NCBI GenBank assembly: GCA_959596495.1
Contig: CAUFXK010000001.1
Location: forward strand, 3,453-67,452
Origin: an uncultured Collinsella sp.
GTDB taxonomy: Bacteria; Actinomycetota; Coriobacteriia; Coriobacteriales; Coriobacteriaceae
DNA length: 64,000 nt
Reading direction: 5' to 3'
Positions within the stretch are counted from its first letter, which is position 1; every line of letters begins with the position of its first letter. Below are positions 15,859 to 24,860 of the stretch, piece by piece. The translations under genes were made by a program, and so were the position numbers. The notes below the pieces were generated by a model. The model did no database searches, was not told the origin of the DNA, and was given only the letters and a program-made list of their open reading frames with translations.

Positions 15859-18858
15859 ATGAGCGACATCATGAGGCCGATCCCGTTTTCGCAGCTGATG
15901 AACTGGATCATCGAGGAGCACAAGACCCAGGACGCCATCTTTGGCGTGCGTAAGATGGTCACGACCAACCAGGAGGGTGCGCTTCCCATTTTTGACGAGC
16001 GCATCGAGACTCCGTTTGGCCCGGCTGCCGGTCCCAATACGCAGCTGGCCCAGAACATCGTGGCCTCTTATGTGGCCGGTTCTCGCTTCTTTGAGCTCAA
16101 GACCGTTCAGGTTATGGACGGCGAGGAGCTTTCCCGTTGCGTCAACAAGCCCTGCATTGTGGCGCAGGACGAGTGCTACAACTGCGAGTGGTCGACCGAG
16201 CTCGAGGTTCCGCAGGCCTTTGCCGAGTACGTGAAGGCATGGTTTGCCTGCCACCTGATCGCTCGCGAGTACGGTCTGGGCAGCCCGGACGGCTTTGTCT
16301 TCAACATGTCGGTGGGCTATGACCTGGAGGGCATTAAGAGCCCCAAGGTCGACGCGTACATCGAGGGCATGAAGGACGCCAGCAGCTCCGACGTCTGGAA
16401 CGAGTGCCGCGCATGGGCGCTCGCCAACCTGGACAAGTTTGAGCATGTCGACGCCGCGTTTGTCGAGTCCATCCCGGCACGCGTCTCCAACTCCATCACC
16501 GAGTCTACCCTGCACGGCTGCCCGCCGGCGGAGATCGAGCGCATCGCGACCTACCTCATCACCGAGAAGGGCCTCAACACCTACATCAAGTGCAACCCCA
16601 CGCTGCTGGGCTATGAGTTTGCCCGTCAGCGCCTCAATGAGCTGGGCTTTGACTACATCGTCTTCGATGACACACACTTCCGCGAGGACCTGCAGTGGGT
16701 CGACGCCGTGCCCATGTTCGAGCGCCTGATTGTCCTGTGCGCCGAGCGCGGCCTGGAGTTTGGTGTCAAGCTCACCAACACCTTCCCCGTCGACGTGACC
16801 AGGAACGAGCTGCCTTCCACCGAGATGTACATGTCCGGCCGTTCGCTGTTCTCGCTGACCATCGAGGCCGCCCGTCGCATTACCGAGCAGTTTGACGGCA
16901 AGCTGCGCATCAGCTACTCCGGCGGTGCCACGGTCTACAACATCCGCGCCCTGTATGACGCCGGCATTTGGCCCGTTACCCTGGCGACCGACGTGCTCAA
17001 GCCCGGTGGCTACGAGCGCTTTAGCCAGATGGCCGGTGAGTTTACCGACCTGGACGGCAAGCCGTTTGAGGGCGTCTCGCTCGAGGCCGTGACCGCGATT
17101 CAGGCCGACTCGCTCACCAACCCGCTCTACAAGAAGCCGCTGCGCCCGCTGCCCGACCGTAAGGTCGCCGGCAAGAGCCCGCTTTCCGACTGCTTTACCA
17201 CGCCGTGCCGCACGAGCTGCCCCATCCAGCAGGATATTCCCGCCTACCTGGCGGCTGTTGACGAGGGCCGCTACGAGGACGCGCTCAACATCATCATCGA
17301 GCGCAACGCCCTACCGTTCATTACCGGCACCATCTGCCCGCATCCCTGCGGCCGTGCCTGCGAGCGTGCATTCTATGAGCCCGAGGGCGCCCAGATCCGC
17401 GCCAGCAAGCTCAAGGCCGCCCGCGAGGCCATGACCGCCGTGCTGCCCAAGCTGCGCGCCCAGGCCATCGCCAACGACGGCGAGCGCAACGTTGCCGTTA
17501 TCGGCGGCGGCCCGGCCGGCCTGGCGACGGCGTTCTTCCTGACACGTGCTGGCGTGCCCGTCACCATCTTTGAGGCCCGCGATTCGCTCGGCGGCGTGGT
17601 CCGTCACGTGATCCCCGAGTTCCGTATCGCGAGCGACGATATCTCCCACGACGCCGAGCTTTGCCTGGCCTTTGGTGCCAAGGTGCAGCTCAACGCCCGC
17701 GTGGAGTCCATTGACGAGCTCAAGGCCCAGGGCTTTACCGACGTGGTCGTGGCCACCGGTGCCTGGATGCCCGGCTCTGCAGGCTTGGGCGAGGGTGCCG
17801 AGCTCGACGTGCTGGAGTTCCTCGAGGCCGCCAAGAAGGGCGAGAAGCTCGAGCTGGGCGAGGACGTCGTGGTCATCGGCGCCGGCAACACCGCCATGGA
17901 CGCGGCCCGCGTGGCCAAGCGCCTGGCAGGCGTGAAAAACGTGCGCCTGGTGTATCGCCGCACCAAGAAGCAGATGCCCGCCGATGAGGAAGAGCTTGAT
18001 CTTGCTCTTGCCGACGGCGTTGAGTTCTGCGAGCTGCTGGCACCCAAGGCACTCAACGGCGCCGTGCTGACCTGCGACGTTATGGAGCTTGGCGAGCCGG
18101 ATGCAAGCGGTCGTCGCAGCCCTGTCGCCACGGGCGAGACCGTCGAGCTTTCCGCCACCACGGTGATCTGCGCCGTGGGCGAGGGCATCGATGCCAGCCT
18201 GTACGACGCCGCGGGCGTCGAGCACGACCGTCGCGGCCGCCTTGCCGCCACCTCCACCGGCGTCGAGGGCGTCTGGGCTGCAGGTGACTGCCGTCGCGGT
18301 CCGGCCACCGTGGTCGAGGCTATCGCCGATGCCGCCGAGGTCGCCCGTGCCATCGCTGGCGTGGACTTTAACAAGTACGCCGACTGCAACGAGCAGGCTG
18401 GCCGCGAGGACACCTGCTACGAGCGCAAGGGATCGCTATGCCGCGACAAGCGCAACTGCACCAAGACCCGCTGCCTGGGCTGCGGCTCGGTGTGCGAGGT
18501 CTGCTGCGACGTGTGCCCCAACCGCGCCAACGTGGCAATTAAGGTGCCGGGCCTGGCCAAGCATCAGGTCGTTCACGTTGATGGCATGTGCAACGAGTGC
18601 GGCAACTGCGCCGTGTTCTGCCCCTACCAGGAGGGTCGTCCCTACAAGGACAAGCTCACCCTGTTCTGGAGCGAGCAGGACATGGAGAACTCCGAGAACG
18701 AGGGCTTCCTGGCCGTGGACGAGGATCACTTTAAGGTCCGCGTCGCCGGCACGGTCCGCACCGTCTCGGTCGATGCCGTCAACACCGGCCTTCCCGAGGC
18801 CGTCCGCCTGACCATCAAGGCCGTGCGCGACAGCTATCCGTATCTTCTTAAGAAATAG
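15859..18858 (+). CDS. ygfK: YgfK-type selenate-reductase-like FAD/Fe-S oxidoreductase
   Basis: 999 residues from ATG 15859 (AGAGAGGAG at 8 bp). Domain order: an N-terminal dihydropyrimidine-dehydrogenase-like barrel (AAGPNTQLAQNI, KCNPTLLGYEFARQRL); a GltD-type Fe-S entry (CFTTPCRTSCPIQQDIPAYL, about 444-463); an FAD Rossmann motif VAVIGGGPAGLATA near 545; an NADPH motif VVVIGAGNTAMDAAR near 670; and a C-terminal ferredoxin domain (CLGCGSVCEVCCDVCP, CNECGNCAVFCP). E. coli YgfK is of similar size. It is thought to pass electrons to a purine intermediate, not selenate. It lies between ssnA and the ferredoxin gene. Confidence 0.92.
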   Translation: MSDIMRPIPFSQLMNWIIEEHKTQDAIFGVRKMVTTNQEGALPIFDERIETPFGPAAGPNTQLAQNIVASYVAGSRFFELKTVQVMDGEELSRCVNKPCIVAQDECYNCEWSTELEVPQAFAEYVKAWFACHLIAREYGLGSPDGFVFNMSVGYDLEGIKSPKVDAYIEGMKDASSSDVWNECRAWALANLDKFEHVDAAFVESIPARVSNSITESTLHGCPPAEIERIATYLITEKGLNTYIKCNPTLLGYEFARQRLNELGFDYIVFDDTHFREDLQWVDAVPMFERLIVLCAERGLEFGVKLTNTFPVDVTRNELPSTEMYMSGRSLFSLTIEAARRITEQFDGKLRISYSGGATVYNIRALYDAGIWPVTLATDVLKPGGYERFSQMAGEFTDLDGKPFEGVSLEAVTAIQADSLTNPLYKKPLRPLPDRKVAGKSPLSDCFTTPCRTSCPIQQDIPAYLAAVDEGRYEDALNIIIERNALPFITGTICPHPCGRACERAFYEPEGAQIRASKLKAAREAMTAVLPKLRAQAIANDGERNVAVIGGGPAGLATAFFLTRAGVPVTIFEARDSLGGVVRHVIPEFRIASDDISHDAELCLAFGAKVQLNARVESIDELKAQGFTDVVVATGAWMPGSAGLGEGAELDVLEFLEAAKKGEKLELGEDVVVIGAGNTAMDAARVAKRLAGVKNVRLVYRRTKKQMPADEEELDLALADGVEFCELLAPKALNGAVLTCDVMELGEPDASGRRSPVATGETVELSATTVICAVGEGIDASLYDAAGVEHDRRGRLAATSTGVEGVWAAGDCRRGPATVVEAIADAAEVARAIAGVDFNKYADCNEQAGREDTCYERKGSLCRDKRNCTKTRCLGCGSVCEVCCDVCPNRANVAIKVPGLAKHQVVHVDGMCNECGNCAVFCPYQEGRPYKDKLTLFWSEQDMENSENEGFLAVDEDHFKVRVAGTVRTVSVDAVNTGLPEAVRLTIKAVRDSYPYLLKK

Positions 18859-18869
18859 GCGAGTCTCTT

Positions 18870-19349
18870 ATGGCCAAATCCATTCAACATAACGTGGCCT
18901 ACGTTGCCTGCGGAAGCGGTTGCGCCTCCGCGGGCGGCGACGCCCGCTGCAGCGAAGGCTGCATTGGCTGTGGCGCCTGCGTCACGGCCTGCCCCCACGG
19001 CGCCATTGCGCTGGTCGATGGCATCGCTCGCGTGGATCGCTCAAAGTGCACGGGCTGTGGCCTGTGCGGCATGGCGTGCCCGCAGCGCGTGATTGCCTTC
19101 GTTCCCGGCTACCAGAACATCCTGGTGCGCTGCAACAACACCGATAAGGGCGCCATTGCGCGCAAGATCTGTGACACGAGCTGCATCGGTTGCGGCATGT
19201 GCGCCAAAAAGTGCCCTGCCGGCGCTATCCGCATCGAGGACAACTGCGCCCATATCGACGGTGCGGACTGCCTGTCGTGCGGTATGTGCGCCGTCGTCTG
19301 CCCGCATGGCGCTATCCACGACCGTACCGGCATCGCCGCCGGCGTGTAG
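18870..19349 (+). CDS. Polyferredoxin with four 4Fe-4S motifs
   Basis: 159 residues. Four CxxCxxCxxxC(P) motifs: CIGCGACVTACP, CTGCGLCGMACP, CIGCGMCAKKCP and CLSCGMCAVVCP, in two pairs, plus an N-terminal cysteine-rich stretch. The spacing resembles RnfB-type and E. coli YgfS/YgfT-adjacent ferredoxins. It starts 11 bp after ygfK and ends 12 bp before the hydroxylase gene, so it is the likely electron shuttle between the XdhD-type hydroxylase and YgfK. No membrane segment is seen; it is probably soluble. Confidence 0.9.
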   Translation: MAKSIQHNVAYVACGSGCASAGGDARCSEGCIGCGACVTACPHGAIALVDGIARVDRSKCTGCGLCGMACPQRVIAFVPGYQNILVRCNNTDKGAIARKICDTSCIGCGMCAKKCPAGAIRIEDNCAHIDGADCLSCGMCAVVCPHGAIHDRTGIAAGV

Positions 19350-19361
19350 AAGGGAATCACC

Positions 19362-22139
19362 ATGGCACAGGAATTCACTTTTACCGTTAACGGCGTGGAG
19401 CGCACAACGACGCAGAACAAGCCGCTGCTGCGCTATCTGCGCGACGACCTGCACATCCACTCCGCCAAGGACGGCTGCTCCGAGGGTGCCTGCGGTACCT
19501 GCACCATTCACGTGGACGGCGCGGCCGTCAAGGCCTGCGTGCTGACCACCGCCCTTGCCGCCGGCCGTAACATCGTGACCGTCGAGGGCCTGCCCGAGGA
19601 CGTGCGCGAGGCCTTTGTGTACGCCTTTGGCGCCGTGGGCGCCGTGCAGTGCGGCTTTTGCATCCCCGGTATGGTCATGGCGGGTGCGGCGCTGATCGCC
19701 GAGGACCCCGAGCCCACCGAGGAGCAGATCAAGTACGCCATTCGCGGCAATGTCTGCCGTTGCACCGGCTACAAAAAGATTATCGAGGGCATTTCGCTGG
19801 CTGCTGCGGTGCTCCGCGGCGAAAAGCAGATCGACGAGGACCTGGAACGCGGCGACGACTACGGCGTGGGCAAGCGCGCCTTCCGTATCGACGTGCGCAA
19901 GAAGGTGCTCGGCGAAGGCAAATACCCCGACGACATCGACGAGCTCGATCAGCCGGGTCTGACCTATGCCAGCGCCGTGCGCTCCAAGTATCCGCGCGCC
20001 CGTGTGCTCTCCATCGATACCTCCAAGGCCGAGGCCCTGCCCGGTGTGGTGGGTATCCTGCGCGCCGAGGACGTGCCGGTCAACCAGGTCGGCCACCTTA
20101 TCCAGGACTGGGACGTCATGATCGCCCAGGGCGATATCACCCGCTGCGTGGGCGATGCCATCGTGCTGGTGGTCGCCGAGGACGAAGCGACGCTCGAGAA
20201 GGCCAAGAAGCTCGTAAAGATCGATTACGAGCCGCTGGAGCCCGTGCGCAACATTGTCGAGGCCAGGGCTGCCGACGCTCCGCGCCTGCACGACAGTTTC
20301 TTTGCCTTTGGCAACACGGTGGAGCTCAAGGACAACGTGTGCCAGAGCCGTCACGTGACGCGCGGCGACGCCGCCAAGGCGCTGGCAGAGAGCGCGTTCA
20401 CCGTGACGCAGCGCTTTACCACGCCCTTTACCGAGCATGCCTTCTTGGAGCCCGAGTGCGCCGTTGCCTTCCCGTACAAGAACGGCGTCAAGGTGCAGTC
20501 GACCGACCAGGGTGCTTACGACACGCGCAAAGAGTGCGCCCACATGTTTGGCTGGGACAACGAGCCCGAGCGCGTGGTCGTCGAGACCATGCTCGTGGGC
20601 GGCGGCTTTGGCGGTAAGGAGGACGTTTCGGTCCAGCACTTGGCCGCGCTCGCCGCATATAAGTTCCAGCGTCCTGTGAAGTGCAAGCTCACGCGTGCCG
20701 AGTCGCTCGCGTTCCATCCCAAGCGCCACGCCATGGACGGCACCTTTACGCTGGGTTGCGACGCCGAGGGCAACTTTACCGGCCTGGACTGCGAGATCAA
20801 CTTTGACACCGGCGCCTACGCGTCGCTGTGCGGCCCGGTGCTCGAGCGCGCCTGCACGCACGCCGTCGGCCCCTACAAGTACCAGAACACCGACATCCGC
20901 GGTTTTGGCTACTACACCAACAACCCGCCCGCCGGTGCGTACCGCGGCTTTGGCGTGTGTCAGTCCGAGTTTGCACTCGAAAGCCTGATCGACCTGCTGG
21001 CCGAGAAGGTCGGCCTGGATCCGTGGGAGATTCGTTACAGAAACGCCATCGAGCCGGGCGAGGTTTTGCCCAACGGCCAGATTGCCGACTGCTCCACGGC
21101 GCTTAAAGAGACACTGCTCGAGGTCAAGGATGCCTACTACGCGCATCCCGGCCACGCCGGTATCGCCTGCGCCATGAAGAACGCCGGCGTGGGCGTGGGC
21201 CTGCCCGATGCCGGCCGCTGCAAGATTCGCGTCGAGGGTGGCCGTGCCGTGGTCTACGCCGCCACGTCCGACATCGGCCAGGGCTGTAACACCGTCTTTT
21301 TGCAGGACGTTGCCGAGGCCTGCGGTCTGCCGCTGAGCTGCATCGCCAACGGCGAGTGCTCCACCGAGAACGCTCCCGACTCCGGCACCACGTCTGGCTC
21401 GCGTCAGACGGTCGTGACCGGCGAGGCTGTGCGCGGCGCCGCCTTCCTGCTGCGCGACGCCATGGTTGGCATCGAGGCCGGCAAGCCTGCGCCTACCGCC
21501 CCGGTGAGTGCGCATGGCGACGGCGTCAAGATCGAGTACGACGACGGTCGCGCCTACCAGCTGCGCACGCAGGAACTCGTCGCCGGCCAGGGCATGCATC
21601 CTCAGGACCCCGCGGCCGCCATCAAGGCGCTCGAGGGATGCGAGTTTGGCTACGTGTATCTGGAGCCGACCGACAAACTGGGCGCCGACGTTCCCAACCC
21701 CAAGAGTCACATCTGCTACGGCTTTGCCACACATGTGGTCATTCTGGATGATGACGGCCGCGTGAGCGAGGTCTATGCCGCACACGATTCCGGCAAGGTG
21801 GTCAACCCCATCTCCATCCAGGGTCAGATCGAAGGCGGCGTGCTCATGGGTATGGGCTATGCGCTGACCGAGGACTGGCCGCTCAAGGACTGCGTACCCC
21901 AGGCAAGGTACGGCACGCTCGGGCTGTTCCGTGCGCCCGAGATTCCGGATATCCACGCCATCTACGTGGAGAAGGACGAGCTGCTGCCCGTGGCATACGG
22001 CGGCAAGGGCATTGGAGAGATCGCAACGATCCCCACGGCGCCCGCCGTGCAGAACGCCTACCGCGCATTCGACGGCAAGCTGCGTCCGGATCTGCCCATG
22101 GTGGATACGCCGTACAGCCGCGCTCGTCACCGCGGGTAG
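19362..22139 (+). CDS. xdhD: XdhD-type selenium-dependent xanthine dehydrogenase (2Fe-2S + Mo subunit fusion)
   Basis: 925 residues. The N-terminal domain carries two 2Fe-2S sites: Cys39/44/47/59 and Cys97/100/132/134 (VQCGFCIPGM, GNVCRCTGYKKI). The molybdopterin domain follows from ~165, with GGGFGGKEDVSVQ, PPAGAYRGFGVCQSE and the C-terminal GKGIGEIATIP, whose Glu is the expected catalytic base. Size and layout match E. coli XdhD (956 residues) and the selenium-dependent hydroxylase group. No FAD subunit gene is present, so electrons must leave through the ferredoxin and YgfK. Selenium dependence is inferred from this grouping and the YqeC/EF2563 genes at 48.3-49.9 kb. Confidence 0.92.
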   Translation: MAQEFTFTVNGVERTTTQNKPLLRYLRDDLHIHSAKDGCSEGACGTCTIHVDGAAVKACVLTTALAAGRNIVTVEGLPEDVREAFVYAFGAVGAVQCGFCIPGMVMAGAALIAEDPEPTEEQIKYAIRGNVCRCTGYKKIIEGISLAAAVLRGEKQIDEDLERGDDYGVGKRAFRIDVRKKVLGEGKYPDDIDELDQPGLTYASAVRSKYPRARVLSIDTSKAEALPGVVGILRAEDVPVNQVGHLIQDWDVMIAQGDITRCVGDAIVLVVAEDEATLEKAKKLVKIDYEPLEPVRNIVEARAADAPRLHDSFFAFGNTVELKDNVCQSRHVTRGDAAKALAESAFTVTQRFTTPFTEHAFLEPECAVAFPYKNGVKVQSTDQGAYDTRKECAHMFGWDNEPERVVVETMLVGGGFGGKEDVSVQHLAALAAYKFQRPVKCKLTRAESLAFHPKRHAMDGTFTLGCDAEGNFTGLDCEINFDTGAYASLCGPVLERACTHAVGPYKYQNTDIRGFGYYTNNPPAGAYRGFGVCQSEFALESLIDLLAEKVGLDPWEIRYRNAIEPGEVLPNGQIADCSTALKETLLEVKDAYYAHPGHAGIACAMKNAGVGVGLPDAGRCKIRVEGGRAVVYAATSDIGQGCNTVFLQDVAEACGLPLSCIANGECSTENAPDSGTTSGSRQTVVTGEAVRGAAFLLRDAMVGIEAGKPAPTAPVSAHGDGVKIEYDDGRAYQLRTQELVAGQGMHPQDPAAAIKALEGCEFGYVYLEPTDKLGADVPNPKSHICYGFATHVVILDDDGRVSEVYAAHDSGKVVNPISIQGQIEGGVLMGMGYALTEDWPLKDCVPQARYGTLGLFRAPEIPDIHAIYVEKDELLPVAYGGKGIGEIATIPTAPAVQNAYRAFDGKLRPDLPMVDTPYSRARHRG

Positions 22140-22208
22140 AGTAGAGCGCGGACGACCATTGCTGACGAGCTGTTCGCGCTCAACATCAACTGCATATGCT
22201 GCGCCTTT

Positions 22209-22240
22209 GGCCCCGGCTCCATCGCGAGCCGGGGCCTTTT
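22209..22240 (+). terminator. Rho-independent terminator after xdhD
   Basis: GGCCCCGGCT (22209-22218) pairs with AGCCGGGGCC (22227-22236), 8-base loop, followed by TTTT. It ends arm A of the purine locus. Confidence 0.92.
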
Positions 22241-22258
22241 GCTTGGAGCACCTCCGCA

Positions 22259-22560
22259 TACGGAAACTGCGTCCCAGATTTCGGCTCCAGAATGGGATGC
22301 GCTTTCCGGAACGGCTATGAAGCGGAAACTGCATCCCAGAATCAGGTCTCAGAATGGGACACGCTTTCCGGATCAACCCTCAACCGGAAACTGCATCCCG
22401 GAATCCGCGCCTGGAATGGGACGCGCTTTCCCTTTGGCATGGGTTTCGGAAAGTATGTCCCGGAATTCGGCTTCAGAATGGGACGCGCTTTCCGGACAAG
22501 CCCTCAACCGGAAACTGCGTCCTGGATTCGGACCTCAGACCGGGACCCGCTTTCCGGAGC
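22259..22560. repeat. 62-bp palindromic tandem repeat, block 1 (five units)
   Basis: Units start at about 22261, 22323, 22385, 22447 and 22509. Each opens with CGGAAACTGCRTCCCRGAAT and closes with its inverse AGAATGGGACGCGCTTTCCG; the centre and the ~12-bp linkers vary. The same unit recurs in three more blocks downstream. Confidence 0.9.
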
Positions 22561-22636
22561 GCTTTTGCGGAGGTTGTTTTGCCTCCAAGGTTCTCCTCAA
22601 TCGCCAACCTTAATGCGAACTTTAACCTACATATGT

Positions 22637-22664
22637 TTGATAACTAACTGATGTGGAATAATTA
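22637..22664 (+). promoter_or_regulatory. Candidate promoter of MMPL-coiled-coil operon
   Basis: TTGATA (22637-22642), 16 bp, TAATTA (22659-22664), about 40 bp before the start of the MMPL gene, in an AT-rich pocket. Confidence 0.55.
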
Positions 22665-22701
22665 GAGCGAACTACCAGCTGAGCGTTATGGAGGATTGAG
22701 G

Positions 22702-24828
22702 TTGAAAGAGAAGCTATTTCGATGGGTCGTAAAGCACCGCAAGCCCATCATCGCGTTTTATGCGATGGCGGCGCTGGTGTGCCTGTTCCTGCGCCAGTTT
22801 GTGGGCGTGAACTACGACATTACGAGCTATCTGCCCGACGAGGCGGCGTCGACCGTTGCTCTCAATACCATGGGCGACGAGTTTAAGGGCGACATTCCCA
22901 ACTGCCGTGTCATGGTGCCCAATGTCTCGATTACCCAGGCACTCAAATACAAGGACAAGATCAAAAAGGTCGACGGTGTCGAAGAGGTCTTGTGGCTCGA
23001 CGATGCGGCCGACATCGATCAGCCGCTTGCCACGCAGGATAAGAATACCGTCGAGACGTATTACAAAAAGAATAATGCCCTGTTTACGGTGACGGTCGAT
23101 TCCGAGAAGGAGATCGAGGCCACCGATGCCATCCGCGATATCGTGGGCGACGAGGGCGCTATTACGGGCTCGGCCATGTCCAACGCGCTTGCGACCACGT
23201 CGACCGAGCAACAGATCAGCATCATTACGGTCGCCGTAATAGCGATCATCTTTGTGATTCTGGTTATCACGACCACCAGCTGGGCCGAGCCCATTCTGGT
23301 GCTGCTGGGCCTGGGCGTCTCGGTGTTTATCAACTGGGGCACAAACCTCATCTTTGGCGAGATCAGCTTTGTCACCAACTCCGCTGGCTCGATTTTGCAG
23401 GTTGCCATCGCACTGGACTTCTCGGTCTTTTTGCTGCACCGCTTTAACGAGGAACACGGCCATCACGGCAGCGTTGCCGAAGACATGGTGCAGTCGTGCT
23501 GCAAGTCCTCGGTCGCTGTGTTCTCGAGCGGCTGCACGGTCTGCATGGGCTTTATCGCGCTGACCGCCATGCAGTTTAAGATCGGCCCCGATCTTGGCCT
23601 TGCCCTCGCAAAGGGTATCGCCATCAGCTTGGTATCGGTCTTTACCTTTGTGCCCTCCATGTTCGTTCAGTTTGACGGCTTTGTGCAAAAGACGCAGCAT
23701 AAGCCGTTTGTTCCGCCGCTGGGCAAGTTTGCCCGCTTGGTACTTAAGGTCTGCATTCCCGCTGCCGTCGTGATCCTTGCTGTGGTCTATCCCGCGCGCG
23801 TGGCATCGACCTCCAGCGACATCAAGTACTACTACGGCACCTCGCATATTTTTGGTTCGGATACGCGCCTTGGCCAGGATATGGACAAGGTCAAGGAGAT
23901 CTTTGGCAACTCCGATACCTACGTTGTGCTCGTTCCCCGCGGTGAGGTGAGCGAGGAGCAGGCACTCTCCAACGAGCTCAAGGCACTCCCCGAGGTCAAG
24001 TCTATCCAGAGCTACGTTGACGTCGCGAGCCCCTATATCCCCACGGGCATGGCCGAGAAGAACGTGCTCGATCTGGTGGAGGGAGAGCATTACAGCCGCT
24101 TGGTGCTCACGGTTAGCGTGCCCTACGAGGGCCCGAGTACGTTCAAGTTGGTCAAGAAGATCCGCGGTATCGCTGATAAGCATTACCCGGGCAAGGCAAT
24201 GCTCGCCGGCGAGGGCGTGAGCACCACCGACCTTAAGGACACCATCACCGTCGATAAGGGTAAGGTCGATCTTATCGCCGTCGTGGCTGTGTTCGTGGTG
24301 CTGCTGCTTGCCACCAAGTCCATCAGCCTGCCGGTCATCTTGGTGCTTGTGATTGAGACCTCGATCTGGGTCAACTTTGCCGCACCGCTCTACACCGGAA
24401 TGCATGAGTTCTTTCTTGCCTATCTAATCGAGAGTTCCATCCAGTTGGGTGTCGCCGTCGACTACGGCATCCTGATCGCCGACCGTTATCGCGAGGACCG
24501 CAAGATTATGCACAAGCGCGAGGCGTTGCTCGAGACCATGGAGGCTTGCACGATTCCTGTCCTGACGTCTGGATCGGTCCTGCTCATTAGCGGTTTCTTG
24601 ATCCATGCGATTTCGAGCCACGGCGTGCTCAAGCAAATCGGCTGGTTCTTGGGTGTCGGTGTGAGCATCTCGCTGGTCGCCGTGCTCTTTGCGCTGCCGG
24701 GCTTCCTGTATGTGCTCGACGGTCTTATTGGCAAGACCACGCTCAAAGCGCACTTTTTGCCTAAAGGTGCCCAGGCTCCGGTTTCGGATAGCGCCGAGGC
24801 ACCCGTTGCGGACGGCTCCGCTCAGTAA
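22702..24828 (+). CDS. MMPL/RND family membrane exporter
   Basis: 708 residues from TTG 22702; GGAGG lies 7 bp upstream, whereas the TTG at 22696 is only 1 bp from it. Two halves, each with a hydrophobic first helix, a soluble loop (~residues 40-165 and ~390-510) and a cluster of five helices, give the 12-span RND/MMPL topology (LDFSVFLLHRFNEEHGHHG; GVAVDYGILIADRYREDRK). The Asp in each of these helix motifs fits proton coupling. It is followed 32 bp later by a secreted coiled-coil protein, a pairing common in Gram-positive bacteria, suggesting joint export or cell-envelope work. Cargo is unknown. Confidence 0.9.
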   Translation: MKEKLFRWVVKHRKPIIAFYAMAALVCLFLRQFVGVNYDITSYLPDEAASTVALNTMGDEFKGDIPNCRVMVPNVSITQALKYKDKIKKVDGVEEVLWLDDAADIDQPLATQDKNTVETYYKKNNALFTVTVDSEKEIEATDAIRDIVGDEGAITGSAMSNALATTSTEQQISIITVAVIAIIFVILVITTTSWAEPILVLLGLGVSVFINWGTNLIFGEISFVTNSAGSILQVAIALDFSVFLLHRFNEEHGHHGSVAEDMVQSCCKSSVAVFSSGCTVCMGFIALTAMQFKIGPDLGLALAKGIAISLVSVFTFVPSMFVQFDGFVQKTQHKPFVPPLGKFARLVLKVCIPAAVVILAVVYPARVASTSSDIKYYYGTSHIFGSDTRLGQDMDKVKEIFGNSDTYVVLVPRGEVSEEQALSNELKALPEVKSIQSYVDVASPYIPTGMAEKNVLDLVEGEHYSRLVLTVSVPYEGPSTFKLVKKIRGIADKHYPGKAMLAGEGVSTTDLKDTITVDKGKVDLIAVVAVFVVLLLATKSISLPVILVLVIETSIWVNFAAPLYTGMHEFFLAYLIESSIQLGVAVDYGILIADRYREDRKIMHKREALLETMEACTIPVLTSGSVLLISGFLIHAISSHGVLKQIGWFLGVGVSISLVAVLFALPGFLYVLDGLIGKTTLKAHFLPKGAQAPVSDSAEAPVADGSAQ

Positions 24829-24860
24829 CGTTTAACAAAGTAGTTGGAAGGAATACCGCA

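Noticed and set aside
19041..22376. Leftward 1111-codon frame across xdhD
   Set aside because: An antisense open frame caused by high GC at third positions. The rightward frame encodes a clear hydroxylase.
22259..22560. CRISPR array
   Set aside because: Repeated units at regular spacing resemble an array, but the conserved parts are inverted ends of one palindromic unit, the centres drift gradually, and no cas gene is nearby.
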